Source of the DNA: Phialophora verrucosa
Lineage: Eukaryota > Ascomycota > Eurotiomycetes > Chaetothyriales > Herpotrichiellaceae
DNA: 64,000 nt
Assembly (NCBI GenBank): GCA_002099365.1
Contig: MSED01000013.1
Coordinates: 496,001 to 560,000, forward strand
Direction: 5' to 3'
The position numbers were made by a program, and so were the translations under genes. Positions 31,765 to 42,269 of the stretch are shown piece after piece; the first letter of the stretch is position 1; each line of letters begins with the position of its first letter. Under the pieces are notes generated by a model. That model was not told the origin of the DNA and made no database searches. It saw nothing but the letters and a program-made list of their open reading frames with translations.

Positions 31765-33582
31765 ATGCCCACCGAGTCTATCTTTCCGGATTTTGTCCTC
31801 GGTCATCCAAGGCATCATAAGAATAGGGTGAAAGATGTGCCATCGAGAAGGAAGCCCAAAGGACGGCCGCCAAAGGGCCTGAGGGATAAAGTACCTTTAT
31901 ATGGGAAACTACCCCGCTACACCGGTCCATACGAAGTGGGCATCATTGATCTTGAGGTGCCCGCCGAGAAGCCGAGGACATTTTCAGACGTCACTCGCCA
32001 TGGTGTCCACGTGCTTGCATTGGAGACAGTGTTGATGGCCATCTACTACCCAGCCCATCTGAACGCCCGTTACGATATCAACACACCTACTTCAGGCCAG
32101 AGGCACCGACCGACATGGTTGAGTAGACCCAGAGACCAGACCAGTCGAGGCTACGCATACTTTGCAGGACTCCCGGAACACCTCCTGACAGCATTCTTCT
32201 TCTGTACGACATGGTACACAAAGTTACCGGCCTACAAGAATGCAAGACTTGCAGACCATTGGCCTCCGTATCGGGAAGACTGCACAAATCACCGCAAGGC
32301 TACTGGGAGAGAAGGCAAACCCCCAGCGGCGGGCCCCAAGAAACCAAAGTTCCCACTTATAATTTTCAGTCACGGGCTTGGAGGCACGAGGACATGCTAC
32401 TCCTCCGTGTGCGGCGAGTTTGCAAGTCATGGGTTTGTGGTCGTAGCGCTGGAACACCGGGATGGGAGTGGTCCCAGGACGTTAGTGACGCATCCGGACT
32501 CCGGTCCTGGTAGTCGACAGTGCACGGAAGCCAAGGGCGGCGTGGAGCACAAGAGTAAATCCACGAAGAGATCCTACGACAAGGTCGATTTCGTATTTCC
32601 AAAACACGACCCACACGACACAACTCCCGGACACGACATCGACCACGAATTACGCAATGGCCAAGTCGATCTGCGACTGGCTGAGATTGACGAGGCTTAT
32701 CAGATCATGTTGGAGATTTGCGCTGGGGATGGTGAAAAGGTCGCCGCAAGAAACCTCAGGGTAAAAGGCGCAACCGGAGCGTCAAGGGCTGGTTTAGAGG
32801 GCGTTGACTGGTCTTGCTGGAAAGATCGGTTTCACACGAATGCCGTCACCATGGTTGGACATTCCTTCGGAGCCACGACGACAGTCGAGGTGCTGCGACA
32901 GAACCACCGATTCAACTACATCACTCAGGGCATTATCTACGACGTCTGGGGCATGCCCATTCGACCAACGGCCGAGGAGCGCGACAGCCGGATACGAGTC
33001 CCGTTGCTGGGGATCAACTCGGAGGCCTTCATGTACTGGAACGACAACTTCGAAGTGGCCAAAAATGTCACAATGGAGGCTCTTGAGACTGGTCATCCGG
33101 CTTGGTTGATGACTGTCCGCGGCACGGTTCACATCTCCCAGTCCGACTTCTGCATCCTGTATCCACACCTGGCGAGTTGGCTGATGAAGTCGACTATCGA
33201 CCCCGTCCGAGCTATCGACTTGAACATCGATGCGTCACTGGAGTTTCTCTCACGCGTCATGCCCAAGGATGTGCTGAATCAACAGCCATTCTTGAGGGAG
33301 TTGGCTAAGAGAAAGTTGCTCGACTCGCCAGTCTTGACCGAGTTGCCGACGGAACATACACCCAACAAGAAGTACACGGCTTTTCGCCTGAGAATCACAC
33401 ACGAAACTCGGAAAAGGCTAACGCCTGGGGCGAGGAAGAAGTATTGGGACGAGATCCGGAAGTCTCAACAGGGTGAGACCTGGCTCCACATCAGCCCAGA
33501 CAGCATGCCGCACATGTCAAGGTGCCAGACTTGCGCTGGTCGGAGATGGGACGACGTCGAGAGGCCGACGAAGAGAGATTGA
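31765..33582 (+). CDS. platelet-activating-factor acetylhydrolase-like alpha/beta hydrolase
   Basis: Single exon, 605 residues. The nucleophile elbow GHSFG (Ser367) is preceded by the oxyanion-hole segment PLIIFSHGLGGTRTCYSS, and VVVALEHRDGSGPRT follows that segment. These are the hallmarks of the fungal PAF-AH (group VII PLA2-like) family. A catalytic His is expected in VRGTVHISQSDFCIL. The family removes short or oxidised acyl groups from phospholipids and related esters. The protein is longer than animal PAF-AH (about 440) because of a basic N-terminal extension, an insertion before the elbow and a basic C-terminal tail. I see no signal peptide. It ends only 72 bp from the stop of the convergent FMN dehydrogenase. 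Confidence 0.9.
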   Translation: MPTESIFPDFVLGHPRHHKNRVKDVPSRRKPKGRPPKGLRDKVPLYGKLPRYTGPYEVGIIDLEVPAEKPRTFSDVTRHGVHVLALETVLMAIYYPAHLNARYDINTPTSGQRHRPTWLSRPRDQTSRGYAYFAGLPEHLLTAFFFCTTWYTKLPAYKNARLADHWPPYREDCTNHRKATGREGKPPAAGPKKPKFPLIIFSHGLGGTRTCYSSVCGEFASHGFVVVALEHRDGSGPRTLVTHPDSGPGSRQCTEAKGGVEHKSKSTKRSYDKVDFVFPKHDPHDTTPGHDIDHELRNGQVDLRLAEIDEAYQIMLEICAGDGEKVAARNLRVKGATGASRAGLEGVDWSCWKDRFHTNAVTMVGHSFGATTTVEVLRQNHRFNYITQGIIYDVWGMPIRPTAEERDSRIRVPLLGINSEAFMYWNDNFEVAKNVTMEALETGHPAWLMTVRGTVHISQSDFCILYPHLASWLMKSTIDPVRAIDLNIDASLEFLSRVMPKDVLNQQPFLRELAKRKLLDSPVLTELPTEHTPNKKYTAFRLRITHETRKRLTPGARKKYWDEIRKSQQGETWLHISPDSMPHMSRCQTCAGRRWDDVERPTKRD

Positions 33583-33654
33583 AGGGTCAGTACGTACAAA
33601 ACAAATGCTCTCGAGAACTGTGTACCGAGAATCTTTCTACACGTGGTCGCCTCG

Positions 33655-34980
33655 TTACAGCCTATCTTCGCGAACGAGCACTGACCGGTTGAGGTGCTCT
33701 TTCGAAACCGATTTGATACCAGCAAGATGTAGAGTCAGATCTAAGTCGCCACAGAGAGCCCGGAGCGTGTGGGTGACGCCTTCTTCTCCGCCGAGAACCA
33801 ATCCGTAGGTGTATGGCCTTCCGACAAGAACCATCTTGGCTCCGAGCGCGACCGCTTTCGCAATGTCTGCCCCGGTGCGAACTCCAGAGTCGAAGAAAAC
33901 GTCGAGCTTGTCCCCTACCGCATCGACGATGCCCGGCAGGACACCCAGCGAGCCAACCCCACCATCGACCTGTCTACCTCCGTGGTTGCTCACCACAATC
34001 CCTTGAACGCCGATCTCGGCTGCCTTCTGGGCATCCTGACGTGTCTGGATGCCTTTCAAGACAATTGGACCGTCCCAGTGTGCCCGGAGGAATCTGACGT
34101 CGTCCCAAGAATGGCTCATGCCGGGGAATATGGTGCGGGTCCATTCGGCAGCGGCCTTGCCCTGGTCTTCTTCGACTTCGACGCCGTGCTTCTCTTTGAA
34201 TTGCTCCCGGAATCCCGGATCCGAGAAGCCTATGGCAACGCCTATCTGATCTGAGCGAAGAAACGGGTTGTACCTGGACGGCTGTCAAATGTTGGTTCGG
34301 CTTGAGATCGAGGTCTGGGATCTAACCTACCCGTTGTCCATATCGCTCGGTCGCCAGCCCAGCACATATGTGTCCAATGTGACAAACAAGGCCGTGAAGC
34401 CCGCCGCTTTTGCACGTTTCAGTATCGAAATTGTCGTACTATCACTCTCCCGGGAGGGCCAGTAAAGCTGAAACCACCGGACTCCATCTCCGTTCGCCTT
34501 GGCCGCCTCCTCAATGCTCGTACTGCTAGCCGTGCTCATGATATACGGGATTCGGCACTTCTCACAAGCCCGCGCAACGGCGACTTCACCCTCCGGATTG
34601 AAAATCCTCAACACGCCGACTGGTGCAGCAGCAATCGGAAAGGGCACCCTCTGACCTCCCAGGACGTTTACGCTCAGGTCCGGAAATCCTTCAGTACCCA
34701 CCAGCCGGCGCGGCACGATCGACCACTTCTCAAACGCGTTTCTGTTTTTGTTCGCCGTCTCGCCAATGCCGGCGCTCCCGACGACATAGCCCGCGGATTC
34801 GGCGGACATGCGGGCCATGGCCATCTCTTCCCATTTCAAGGGTTGAAACGTGAAGGGCGGTTTCTCGTAATGCAGACCTTTCTGATAGACTTCAGTCTCG
34901 TAGGCGATGGGGTCCGGGTCGGGATCGGGATCAGAGTGTGTGGCCATGTTGGGACGGTGGACGGTCTTGTGGGAGGACAT
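33655..34980 (-). CDS. FMN-dependent alpha-hydroxy-acid dehydrogenase/oxidase
   Basis: Exons 34980-34331 and 34273-33655 (57-nt GT-AG intron) give 422 residues. The active-site segment GIVVSNHGGRQVDGG carries the catalytic His and substrate Arg. The FMN phosphate site is DSGVRTGADIAKAVALGAK, followed by LVGRPYTYGL. N-terminal elements include FPIAAAPVGVLRIFNPEGE and PYIMSTASSTSIEE. The family oxidises L-2-hydroxy acids (lactate, glycolate, mandelate) to 2-keto acids; the 'RQVDGG' form resembles lactate 2-monooxygenase-type enzymes. No cytochrome b2 domain is present. The N-terminus has an Asp-Pro repeat and a second possible start Met at 34947. Paired with the ThDP decarboxylase of the block it suggests hydroxy-acid breakdown. 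Confidence 0.92.
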
Positions 34981-35384
34981 GTTGAGAAATCTGCTTTCCT
35001 GTATCTGTTCTGAGTCCTAGATTGTTGCCAGCTTGCGGAGGGAATTGATTCTTCGAAACGGTCCAGACACGGTCGTCTGTCGGACGTAAATGTCATGCTG
35101 GTGGTGCGAACATCCCGAGCCTGACATCATGGGCGCGAATTTTCCACGTTGGATCTCGCCTCCGGAAATGCGTACCTGCGATCCTAAAAGCGAGCCTATC
35201 ATGTACGAGTGAATATTTAATCGGTGTCATCGCGTCAAGCACCGCGAGCAACTCAAGCAGCACAAGCTTTTACTTCCTTGCAGATCCGGCGATCACAGAC
35301 AGATCCTTTCCCGGCGCATGTAAGACAGCCGTCCAGGTATGGAAAGGGTATATTTTCCGACATCGTGACTTCTCTCAACGCTAC

Positions 35385-35424
35385 GAGTGGGAGTGGGAGT
35401 AGGAGTAAGAGTACGAGTACGAGG
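35385..35424. repeat. degenerate hexamer repeat GAGTNN
   Basis: Six consecutive GAGTNN units (TGG-, TAG-, TAA- and TAC-type) followed by a partial unit. A simple-sequence tract in the divergent promoter. Confidence 0.8.
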
Positions 35425-35471
35425 AAGTATTATGGTATTGTATACTTTGAGAGGTTCAGCTTCTTCTCACG

Positions 35472-35483
35472 CCTCACGTGAGG
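35472..35483. promoter_or_regulatory. 12-bp perfect palindrome with CACGTG core
   Basis: CCTCACGTGAGG reads the same on both strands. CACGTG is the E-box/bHLH or bZIP-type core. Binding is inferred only. Confidence 0.45.
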
Positions 35484-36055
35484 GTTCCTCCCTTTGTGGA
35501 GGGACACTGGACAGTGAGTAGATTGGAGATTGAGATGAGTTGGATGAAGGTGGGATTGAGATTGAGATTACATATCCCATGATTATCGTCCGGAGTCTTG
35601 ATGATCAGACAACATCTATATTTATTTAATCGTATACGTGTGCCTCAAATCATAAATAATTAAGCGACCGCCCCCCAGTCTACGTTTAAGGTTTCGATAA
35701 TGAGACTAGACTGGACGTGACGACTAGGCAGTTCGTCTACAGCATACCATCGCGGTCAAACGGAGGCGAGGTCCAAGCCTCAGTCTAAGTATAGGTCAGG
35801 GTCCAGGTTCCTTCGATACAAAAGTGAGTCCTGACTACTGAGGACAAGTTATGTATCTACTTCCGATGTGGGTGTTGGCCAATCCATACTATCGGGTAAT
35901 GTGGGGCTCGAGTTCTCGCATGGGCAATTGTGGGGGAAGGCTTCGTCCTCCTTCTCCCTCCCGTACGACTACTCCGTGTACATAACAAGATGGATTTGCA
36001 TCGGCTCTGCCTGGCGCGACTCCTTGATCTATGAGCTCGAAATTGCATCGCCACC

Positions 36056-37243
36056 ATGTCTACCGTCCAAGGCCACTGCGACGAAAAGTACTCGCAAGTC
36101 AAGAATCTACTACAAAAGTACGTCGACTCGGGAGATGAGGTCGGCGCCTCCATCGTCGTCAACGTGGACGGAAAGGACGTCGTCGATATCTGGGGTGGAT
36201 ACGCCGACCAGGACCGCACCCGCGCCTGGGAGAAAGATACCATCACAAACATCTTCTCGACGACCAAGACCGTGGTGGCCCTGGCAATCCTGCTCCTCGT
36301 CGACAGGCGCGTGCTCTCCGTGACCGACAAGGTGTCCAAGTATTGGCCCGAGTTCGCTGCGAACGGGAAGCAAGACGTCGAGATCCGCCATGTCCTATCG
36401 CATACCTCGGGCCTGCCGGGGTTCGACACGCCCATCACCGTCCCAGACATTTGCGATGCCCCCAAGATGGCGGCCCTCCTCGCGGAGCAGGCGCCATGGT
36501 GGGACCCGGGTACCGCGTCGGGCTACCACTCCTTCACTCAGGGGTACATGCTCGGCGAGATCGTCCGTCGCGCAACAGGCACCTCGCTCAAGCAGTTCAT
36601 CGCAGAGGAGATCGCGGCGCCGCTCAAAGCAGACTTCCAGCTCGGGTGTAGTGACCAGGACGAGGCCCGCAGGTCGGATGTGATTCCCCCGCCGGCGAGA
36701 GGTGCGCTTCCTCCGACCTCGCTGGACCCTCCCTCGATCAGCACCCGCGTCATGACCAATCCGGGCATGAAGGCCGAGTTTGCGAACTCTGAGGCCTTCA
36801 GACGCGCTGAGATCGGCGCCGGTAACGGACACAGTAACGCGCGAGGCGTGGCGCGGATTTTGTCGGTTCTCTCACGAAACGGTCTTGTCGGCACTGAAAA
36901 GGAGGCCGAGGGCGGAAGCGAGAACGGCACATTCATATCGCCCGAAACGGTCGGCCTCATCTTCCAGGAACAGTTCAGCGGGCTGGACCACGTGATCGAC
37001 ACCGGCGGGAAGCCCCTTCGTTGGGGGATGGGGTTCGGGTTGACGGGCCCGGATACGTGGATTGATTTCTTGCCCGATGGCAGGGTGTGTACTTGGGGTG
37101 GATATGGCGGGAGCATGGTGGTCGTGGACCTAGATCGCAAGGTGACGATCGCGTATGTCATGAATAAGATGGAGGAGGTGGGTTTAGGGAGTCGCAAGGC
37201 GAGGGAGTATATCGCGGCGGCGTACGCGGCGCTGGGTCAATAG
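36056..37243 (+). CDS. serine beta-lactamase/esterase family (class C-like, EstB type)
   Basis: Single exon, 395 residues, start in a CCACCATG context. The SxxK motif is Ser68-Thr-Thr-Lys71 in IFSTTKTVVALAIL. The second motif (YxN position) is Tyr-His-Ser in SGYHSFTQGYMLGEIV, and the third box is CTWGGYGGS near the C-terminus. HVLSHTSGLPGF is typical of the EstB/LovD-type beta-lactamase-fold esterases and transesterases of fungi. Real antibiotic hydrolysis is unlikely; ester hydrolysis or acyl transfer on small molecules is the family's common role. No signal peptide is evident. Divergent from the FMN dehydrogenase, with a shared 1.07-kb promoter. Confidence 0.92.
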   Translation: MSTVQGHCDEKYSQVKNLLQKYVDSGDEVGASIVVNVDGKDVVDIWGGYADQDRTRAWEKDTITNIFSTTKTVVALAILLLVDRRVLSVTDKVSKYWPEFAANGKQDVEIRHVLSHTSGLPGFDTPITVPDICDAPKMAALLAEQAPWWDPGTASGYHSFTQGYMLGEIVRRATGTSLKQFIAEEIAAPLKADFQLGCSDQDEARRSDVIPPPARGALPPTSLDPPSISTRVMTNPGMKAEFANSEAFRRAEIGAGNGHSNARGVARILSVLSRNGLVGTEKEAEGGSENGTFISPETVGLIFQEQFSGLDHVIDTGGKPLRWGMGFGLTGPDTWIDFLPDGRVCTWGGYGGSMVVVDLDRKVTIAYVMNKMEEVGLGSRKAREYIAAAYAALGQ

Positions 37244-37752
37244 GCTAGGAATAATATGTGCGCTGTCAGGTTTTGCTAATGGGGACGAAGATCAGAGAGG
37301 GAAGTCCAAATAAAGAGCAGGTGAATATCAAGACTCGAAAAGTGCATATGAGGCTATCAAGCCGCACACTCCCCTTAGGTCAGCCACATCTGGTCTCCTT
37401 CCTTCCTGAGCACTATACAGTGGTTGGGGCGTCTTGGTGCTCAAATCTCGAGCCGGTCTTTTATTGTATGGGAGGCAAAGGACCGTAATACAGCACCAGC
37501 TGATCGAGTACCCTGGCTTCTGACTTTGGCAATTTCGAAATGGGTATGCGTAGTAAGGAGGAGAAGCATAGGAGAGATTCTGAAGCTCACGACACATGAC
37601 ACTGCGGTGCTGAGAGATGCGGCAGTCAAAAGATGAAATTGAGAAGCGGATTAAATGTTATACAAAGATAAATAATGACATAGCAGCCAGCCCATTGCAG
37701 ACTCGCAAATTCTCGACCAGCCACGGCCTGTAGCATGCAAGTGCCGCCTCGG
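37244..37752. other. intergenic, convergent 3' ends
   Basis: About 510 bp between the stops of the esterase and SDR genes; nothing recognised. Confidence 0.5.
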
Positions 37753-38676
37753 TCATACGAACGCTGCCAGTTCCTTCTCCGTCCACTCCCATAGCCGGTC
37801 CGCTAACTTCTCATCCCTCGCCGCAGCCGTCTCGAGTGTGCCCTTCTTTGCGACTGGCACATAATAGGAGCCGTTCTCGAGATTCTGCCTCGGCGTCGTG
37901 CCCGCCCAGGTCTGATTATACGGTCCTCCCTCCACGGACGTCCACTGTCCGGCCGCCATGATGCGAACAGGCAGACTCGTCATGAACGACACGTTGGCGA
38001 ATAAATCCGTCTTGATGTAACCCGGGTGGACTGACACGGACGTGATGTCAGGATACCGCTTGGCCAGGCTCTGCGCGTAGAGCAGGTTTGCCAGCTTGCT
38101 CTGGCCGTACCTGCACCATTTCCCGCCGGGGATCATGCCGCCCAAGCCGTCCTGAGGGGTTTTCAACGTCTTGAAAGCGATGCCTTCGCTGGGGGCTTGC
38201 TTGTATGCGACCGAGGTGCTGAGGACGATCCGTACGTCCGCACCCGGCTGCTCGGCTGTGCGCTGCATCAGCGGGAGAAGCAGTTTGATCAGCAATGCGT
38301 GACCCATGTGATTGGTGCCGAACTGTAGCTCGTACCCGTCTTGAGTTGTGCCGGGCGGGAGAGCCATGATCCCGGCGTTGGCGTAGAACACGTCGAGACG
38401 CTCGGCTTGGGCGAGGAATTCCTCCGCCGCTTTCTTCACGGACGAGAGGTTGGCGAGGTCGCACTCGATGAACGTGACGGGCACGTCTGGGTTGGCGGAC
38501 TTGACCTTGTCGATCACGGATTGGGCGTTTCGCGCGTTCCGGCCTGAGAAGTAGATGTGTGCTGGATTGTGTTGGGCCAGGAGGGAGATGGTGCCTGCAC
38601 CAAGGCCGGCCGTCCCGCCTGTGACGAAGAAGACGCGCCCGGAGAGCGAGGGGATGGACTGTGGGGTGAAAGACAT
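37753..38676 (-). CDS. short-chain dehydrogenase/reductase
   Basis: Single exon, 307 residues. The cofactor motif TGGTAGLG is at 19-26, the 'NAG' motif in VFYANAGIMA, the active-site Ser in IVLSTSV and the Tyr-x-x-x-Lys in CRYGQSKLANLLYAQ. The layout matches the retinol-dehydrogenase/WW-oxidoreductase-like fungal SDR group, which is NADP(H)-dependent. The reaction is oxidation of an alcohol or reduction of a carbonyl; the substrate is unknown. It is the last gene of the 17-38.7 kb block. A large gene-poor region follows. Confidence 0.92.
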   Translation of the reverse strand: MSFTPQSIPSLSGRVFFVTGGTAGLGAGTISLLAQHNPAHIYFSGRNARNAQSVIDKVKSANPDVPVTFIECDLANLSSVKKAAEEFLAQAERLDVFYANAGIMALPPGTTQDGYELQFGTNHMGHALLIKLLLPLMQRTAEQPGADVRIVLSTSVAYKQAPSEGIAFKTLKTPQDGLGGMIPGGKWCRYGQSKLANLLYAQSLAKRYPDITSVSVHPGYIKTDLFANVSFMTSLPVRIMAAGQWTSVEGGPYNQTWAGTTPRQNLENGSYYVPVAKKGTLETAAARDEKLADRLWEWTEKELAAFV

Positions 38677-39998
38677 GGTGCGTGCTTTCTGGGCTTGGAA
38701 ATCTTCAAGCTGTGTAGATGCTGTTCTTCCTTGAATGTGGTGTGTAGTTTCAGCAAACGGAGGGCTGGATTCCTATATCAATATATAAGTCTTCAAGCTT
38801 GATGCGCGTTAATATCATGATTGTCACGAAGGCACTGTGTCTTGGCCTCAAAACGGTATAAAGTCCTTCCTGCGAGCCTTCTGCGTTGACTCACCTTGGC
38901 CGTGGGGACGGCTGGAACAACTCTTCCTCCATCCCATACTTCGTGCGTAGCAACCTGATTCAGGATGAATGGCTACGAGCGAAGAATATGGCATGTCCGG
39001 GTGAGCTCATTTCTGACGCTTGGCCCGAGTGACGTGAAGATACGGCCGTACCATCAGCACTGGCGATACCGTGCAGATCTTGTCAACGGACGTTTCGACG
39101 CCTCCGAGGACAAGACTGTAATGTTTTCGCGCTGCATGGTAGAAAACCGATGCCTATACATAGTGCCTACTCAGAGATGGCTAATGAGGGGCATGATCGG
39201 TGAGGTGGTCGAGCGTCAGAAATGATTGTGAGGCTCAAATTGAATGAACACCTCTGGCACTAAGGTCGACCGTAATTTGTGCATCTCAGATATTACAGCT
39301 CCACCGCATCTGGCCCAAGCTATGTGGCTGTCCTTGGTACGCCTTGGCACGCCTTGGCAGCGACCGTCCCAGCCAACCATTTGTTAGCCCCTCACGTGCC
39401 CCTCTACTTCAAATAGCTGCTACTGTGCCCCTCAACCATTCTGTCAACCATTCTCTCCCACCTTCTTCTTCATCCTCTTCCTCCTTCACCTGCTCCTACT
39501 CCTCCTCCAAATACCTCTGCAATCCTCGAGCTCGTGTTTTGGCTCTTCAGGCCGTTTTACCGTCTGCACGGGCGGACGCTACCTCCAAGTCTGCCATTAG
39601 AGCGGTCCATGATTGTCGGTGCACCTCTAACTGCCCGACTACCTCAAAGTGGTCCTGCAAAGTCGACTCATCCCTGTTGCAGGGCGATCAAGCCGGAAGG
39701 CCCCTGCCTCCACTGCAGACACTCCAGCTGGTCTCGATGGACCCCCTCGCGCCTCTACCACCAACAAATAACGACTGTAGAGAGCATCCCGGGCCAACGG
39801 GATGGATCAGTTCTCAACCTCGGAATTCGACCCTACACCGGATATCTATATCAAAACAAATTTCAATCCAACAAATCCAAACGAGCAAAAGTCGACAAAT
39901 ACACGTTGAGCTGCTGCCTGTGACAGGAGCGGCTGACGTTCGGGGGCTTCTGACGACCGCCCAGACAAAGATAGGAACACCTATTTCGTGCGACAACT

Positions 39999-40552
39999 AC
40001 CAGTCGGACAAGCAGTTCCACGGAGCTGCCGTTTGTGTGGGCGGACTTTATTTTTATCCGGATAGGAAACCTCCTGCGTGCACCGCCCTCTACAACGACG
40101 GAGGAGAGTGTCCATCCTGCACAACCTCGCTCACACAAACGGGGCGTTGTTCCGGTCGGTAGAAGCGAGGACCTGTCAACTCCAGCACAACCTCGCTCAC
40201 ATAGGTGCTGTTCGCTCGGGCCGATGGGACGCCATACGCTATCTTCACCACAACCTTACTCGCATAAACACCTGTCACTGACTCATCGACATTATGTTAT
40301 TATATTACCTCCGCCTCGAGAGTTGACTTGACGGAGAGGAAAAGAGCAGGATATCGCACTTGTACAAAATGCGATAACAAAAAGTCGATGACCATGGGAT
40401 CGAACCCGTATTCATCAACCACGGGCCGTCAGATATGCCTACCTCCCTAACCTTTGGAGAACGTAGCGCCTCATATCCGACTACGAGATTTGCGAACTCG
40501 GTTAAACGGACAATACTTCAGCTCTGCACCACCAGTCGGACAAGCAGCTCCA
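39999..40552. repeat. 22-bp direct repeat pair, 532 bp apart
   Basis: ACCAGTCGGACAAGCAG plus TTCCA or CTCCA occurs at 39999-40020 and 40531-40552, with one mismatch. The sequence between the copies is otherwise unrelated to its flanks by eye, so it may mark a remnant of a mobile or duplicated segment. Confidence 0.5.
40119..40264. repeat. degenerate tandem repeat of about 65 bp
   Basis: GCACAACCTCGCTCACA occurs at 40119-40135 and 40185-40201, and a weaker match at 40248-40264, giving a spacing of 66 and 63 bp. The sequence between copies is diverged but shares GTT and CGGGCCG-like words. Confidence 0.55.
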
Positions 40553-41925
40553 CCGGCGCTTCCTCCCCCTTTGGTGCATGTAAGAGCCTTGATATTGGTG
40601 CCAACTGCACTTTACCGTTATCACAATAACCAAAACAACAAATTGCCAAAAAGCGAACCTGTGACAAACAAACGACATGGGAGAACTCCTGGACACCATT
40701 AACACCATCGAGATTTATGACGATGTCGAGCGTAAACCGCCGACGCAGTTGAAGGGCGGAACCCGCATACAAGAGATCCGCATACCATTGTTCTACACTG
40801 GAGCTGGCGTCACATCACTGAATGACGAACCTGGAACACGATCGAGGCCAGCACATGGTCTTGGTCCGGGGTGTCTTATCAATGAACGCTTGCGTTGTCA
40901 ACCCTTGTCAATCGCATTTTGTGCTTGTGGAATGAGACCCACGAATTCAAACATTATATACCATATCAAAGAAGACAAAATCAAATCAAGACAAAGGCTA
41001 GAAGCCAACCGTCTTCATCGCTTTTGTCATGAACGACAAGGCATGCCGCAAGCTGAAAAAAATTTCTCATTTGGGTGTGGTGCTCGTAGACCAGGCTTTG
41101 CACAAGGACGCCACTGACAACGCCTCATATTTCTGTTGATAGTGAATCCCTCACAGCTAGGATGACTGTTGACAATTAGCGCGAACGGGATTCATGATTG
41201 TCGCTAGCTTTATTGTTCGTGGCCAAGACCGTCATCGCCATCGCAGAGATCTCACCTTCTCCTTCCCGCCCTTACTCATCGTGTATCTAATAAGGGCCGG
41301 ACCACGCCATTGGCAGCACATGGTCGCTGCTCGCAGCATGCGTTCGGGACCGGACTCATCTGTTAGCGACCGGATTTTGGAGGCCAAATGTTCGGCCACA
41401 TAGAACAAGCTCTACACCTCTTGCCACGCAGTCAGTGTTGTGTCTTCGAGTGACCGGATGGTACTCTCATGTGTCACCAGTGATCTATGTTATCAGTCCG
41501 TGGATGCGAGTAGCTATGAGCTTGCGACACAACAGCCAAAGAGCTTCTTCCACGCAATCTCCCCATCTGGATGGCAAGAGGAGGTAAATTCACGCCCGGC
41601 GCACCCCTCTTTGGGGCGAGGGTGATGCCGCCCTGTGCTCACCCCCGGCGCGCGAGTCAGAGTGTCTCACCTTCGTGGGACCGAGACGTCTAACGGCTGG
41701 CCGCGGGAGGACCGACCCCTAACGCCGACTCAACCCGGTGGGATGGCTCAGATTACGGTAATTAGCTCTTTCAGGCCACTATCGCCTCGATGGTGAGGGG
41801 CCGTAAAGACGTCTCGCTTATACTGTACTTAGCTCGGCCTACCCCGCCTCTAACACGGGGTCCCCAGCCGGGGTTGACTGAAAGGTATTTTCGCTCTTAC
41901 AAATAAAGCTTTACGCTCGAGAGCT

Positions 41926-42269
41926 CGCGGAAGGAACCGCGGATCAGATGAAATCGAAGATCGATCCGACGACTTTGTCCAGGTAGTGCTGCCTAGTGAT
42001 TAACTACTGACCTTCCCCGGATACCATATCCTCTATCTACCGCGGAAGGAGCCGCGGATCAGATGAAATCGAAGATCGATCCGACGACTTTGTCCAGGTA
42101 GTACTGCCTGGTGATTAGCTACTAACCTTCCCCGGATGCCATATCCTCTATCTAACGCGGAAGGAACCGCGGATCAGATGAAATCAAAGATCTCTCCGAC
42201 AACTTTGTCCAGGTAGTGCTGCCTGTGATTAGCTACTGACCTTCCCCGGATGCTATGTCCTCTATCTGG
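41926..42269. repeat. 115-bp tandem repeat, three copies
   Basis: Copies start at 41926, 42041 and 42156 (115, 115 and 114 bp). Each begins with CGCGGAAGG(A/G)(A/G)CCGCGG, itself an inverted repeat of CGCGG and CCGCG. Each continues with a near-identical body and ends in CCTCTATCT. Copies 1 and 2 differ at only a few bases; copy 3 has more changes and one deletion. A fourth, broken start follows at 42270. The array ends about 200 bp before the secreted hydrolase gene. Confidence 0.92.

Larger units (their letters stand above)
34981..36055. promoter_or_regulatory. divergent intergenic region, FMN dehydrogenase / beta-lactamase-type esterase
   Basis: A 1.07-kb gene-free region with a hexamer repeat (35385-35424), GATTGAG-rich repeats around 35523-35570 and a perfect 12-bp palindrome with an E-box core. 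Part of it (35600-35660) is AT-rich. Confidence 0.5.

Noticed and set aside
17255..38676. Complete tyrosine/homogentisate pathway
   Set aside because: FAH is present but homogentisate dioxygenase, maleylacetoacetate isomerase and 4-hydroxyphenylpyruvate dioxygenase are not in the window.
39344..40162. 272-codon open frame in the gene-poor region
   Set aside because: It opens with TTG, is Ser/Pro-rich with chance-like composition, has no motif and crosses the degenerate 65-bp repeat.
40380..40445. tRNA-like sequence (GGGATCGAACCC at 40396-40407)
   Set aside because: It resembles a T-loop on the minus strand, but I cannot fold a matching acceptor stem, D arm and anticodon arm. A tRNA scan would decide; at best a remnant.
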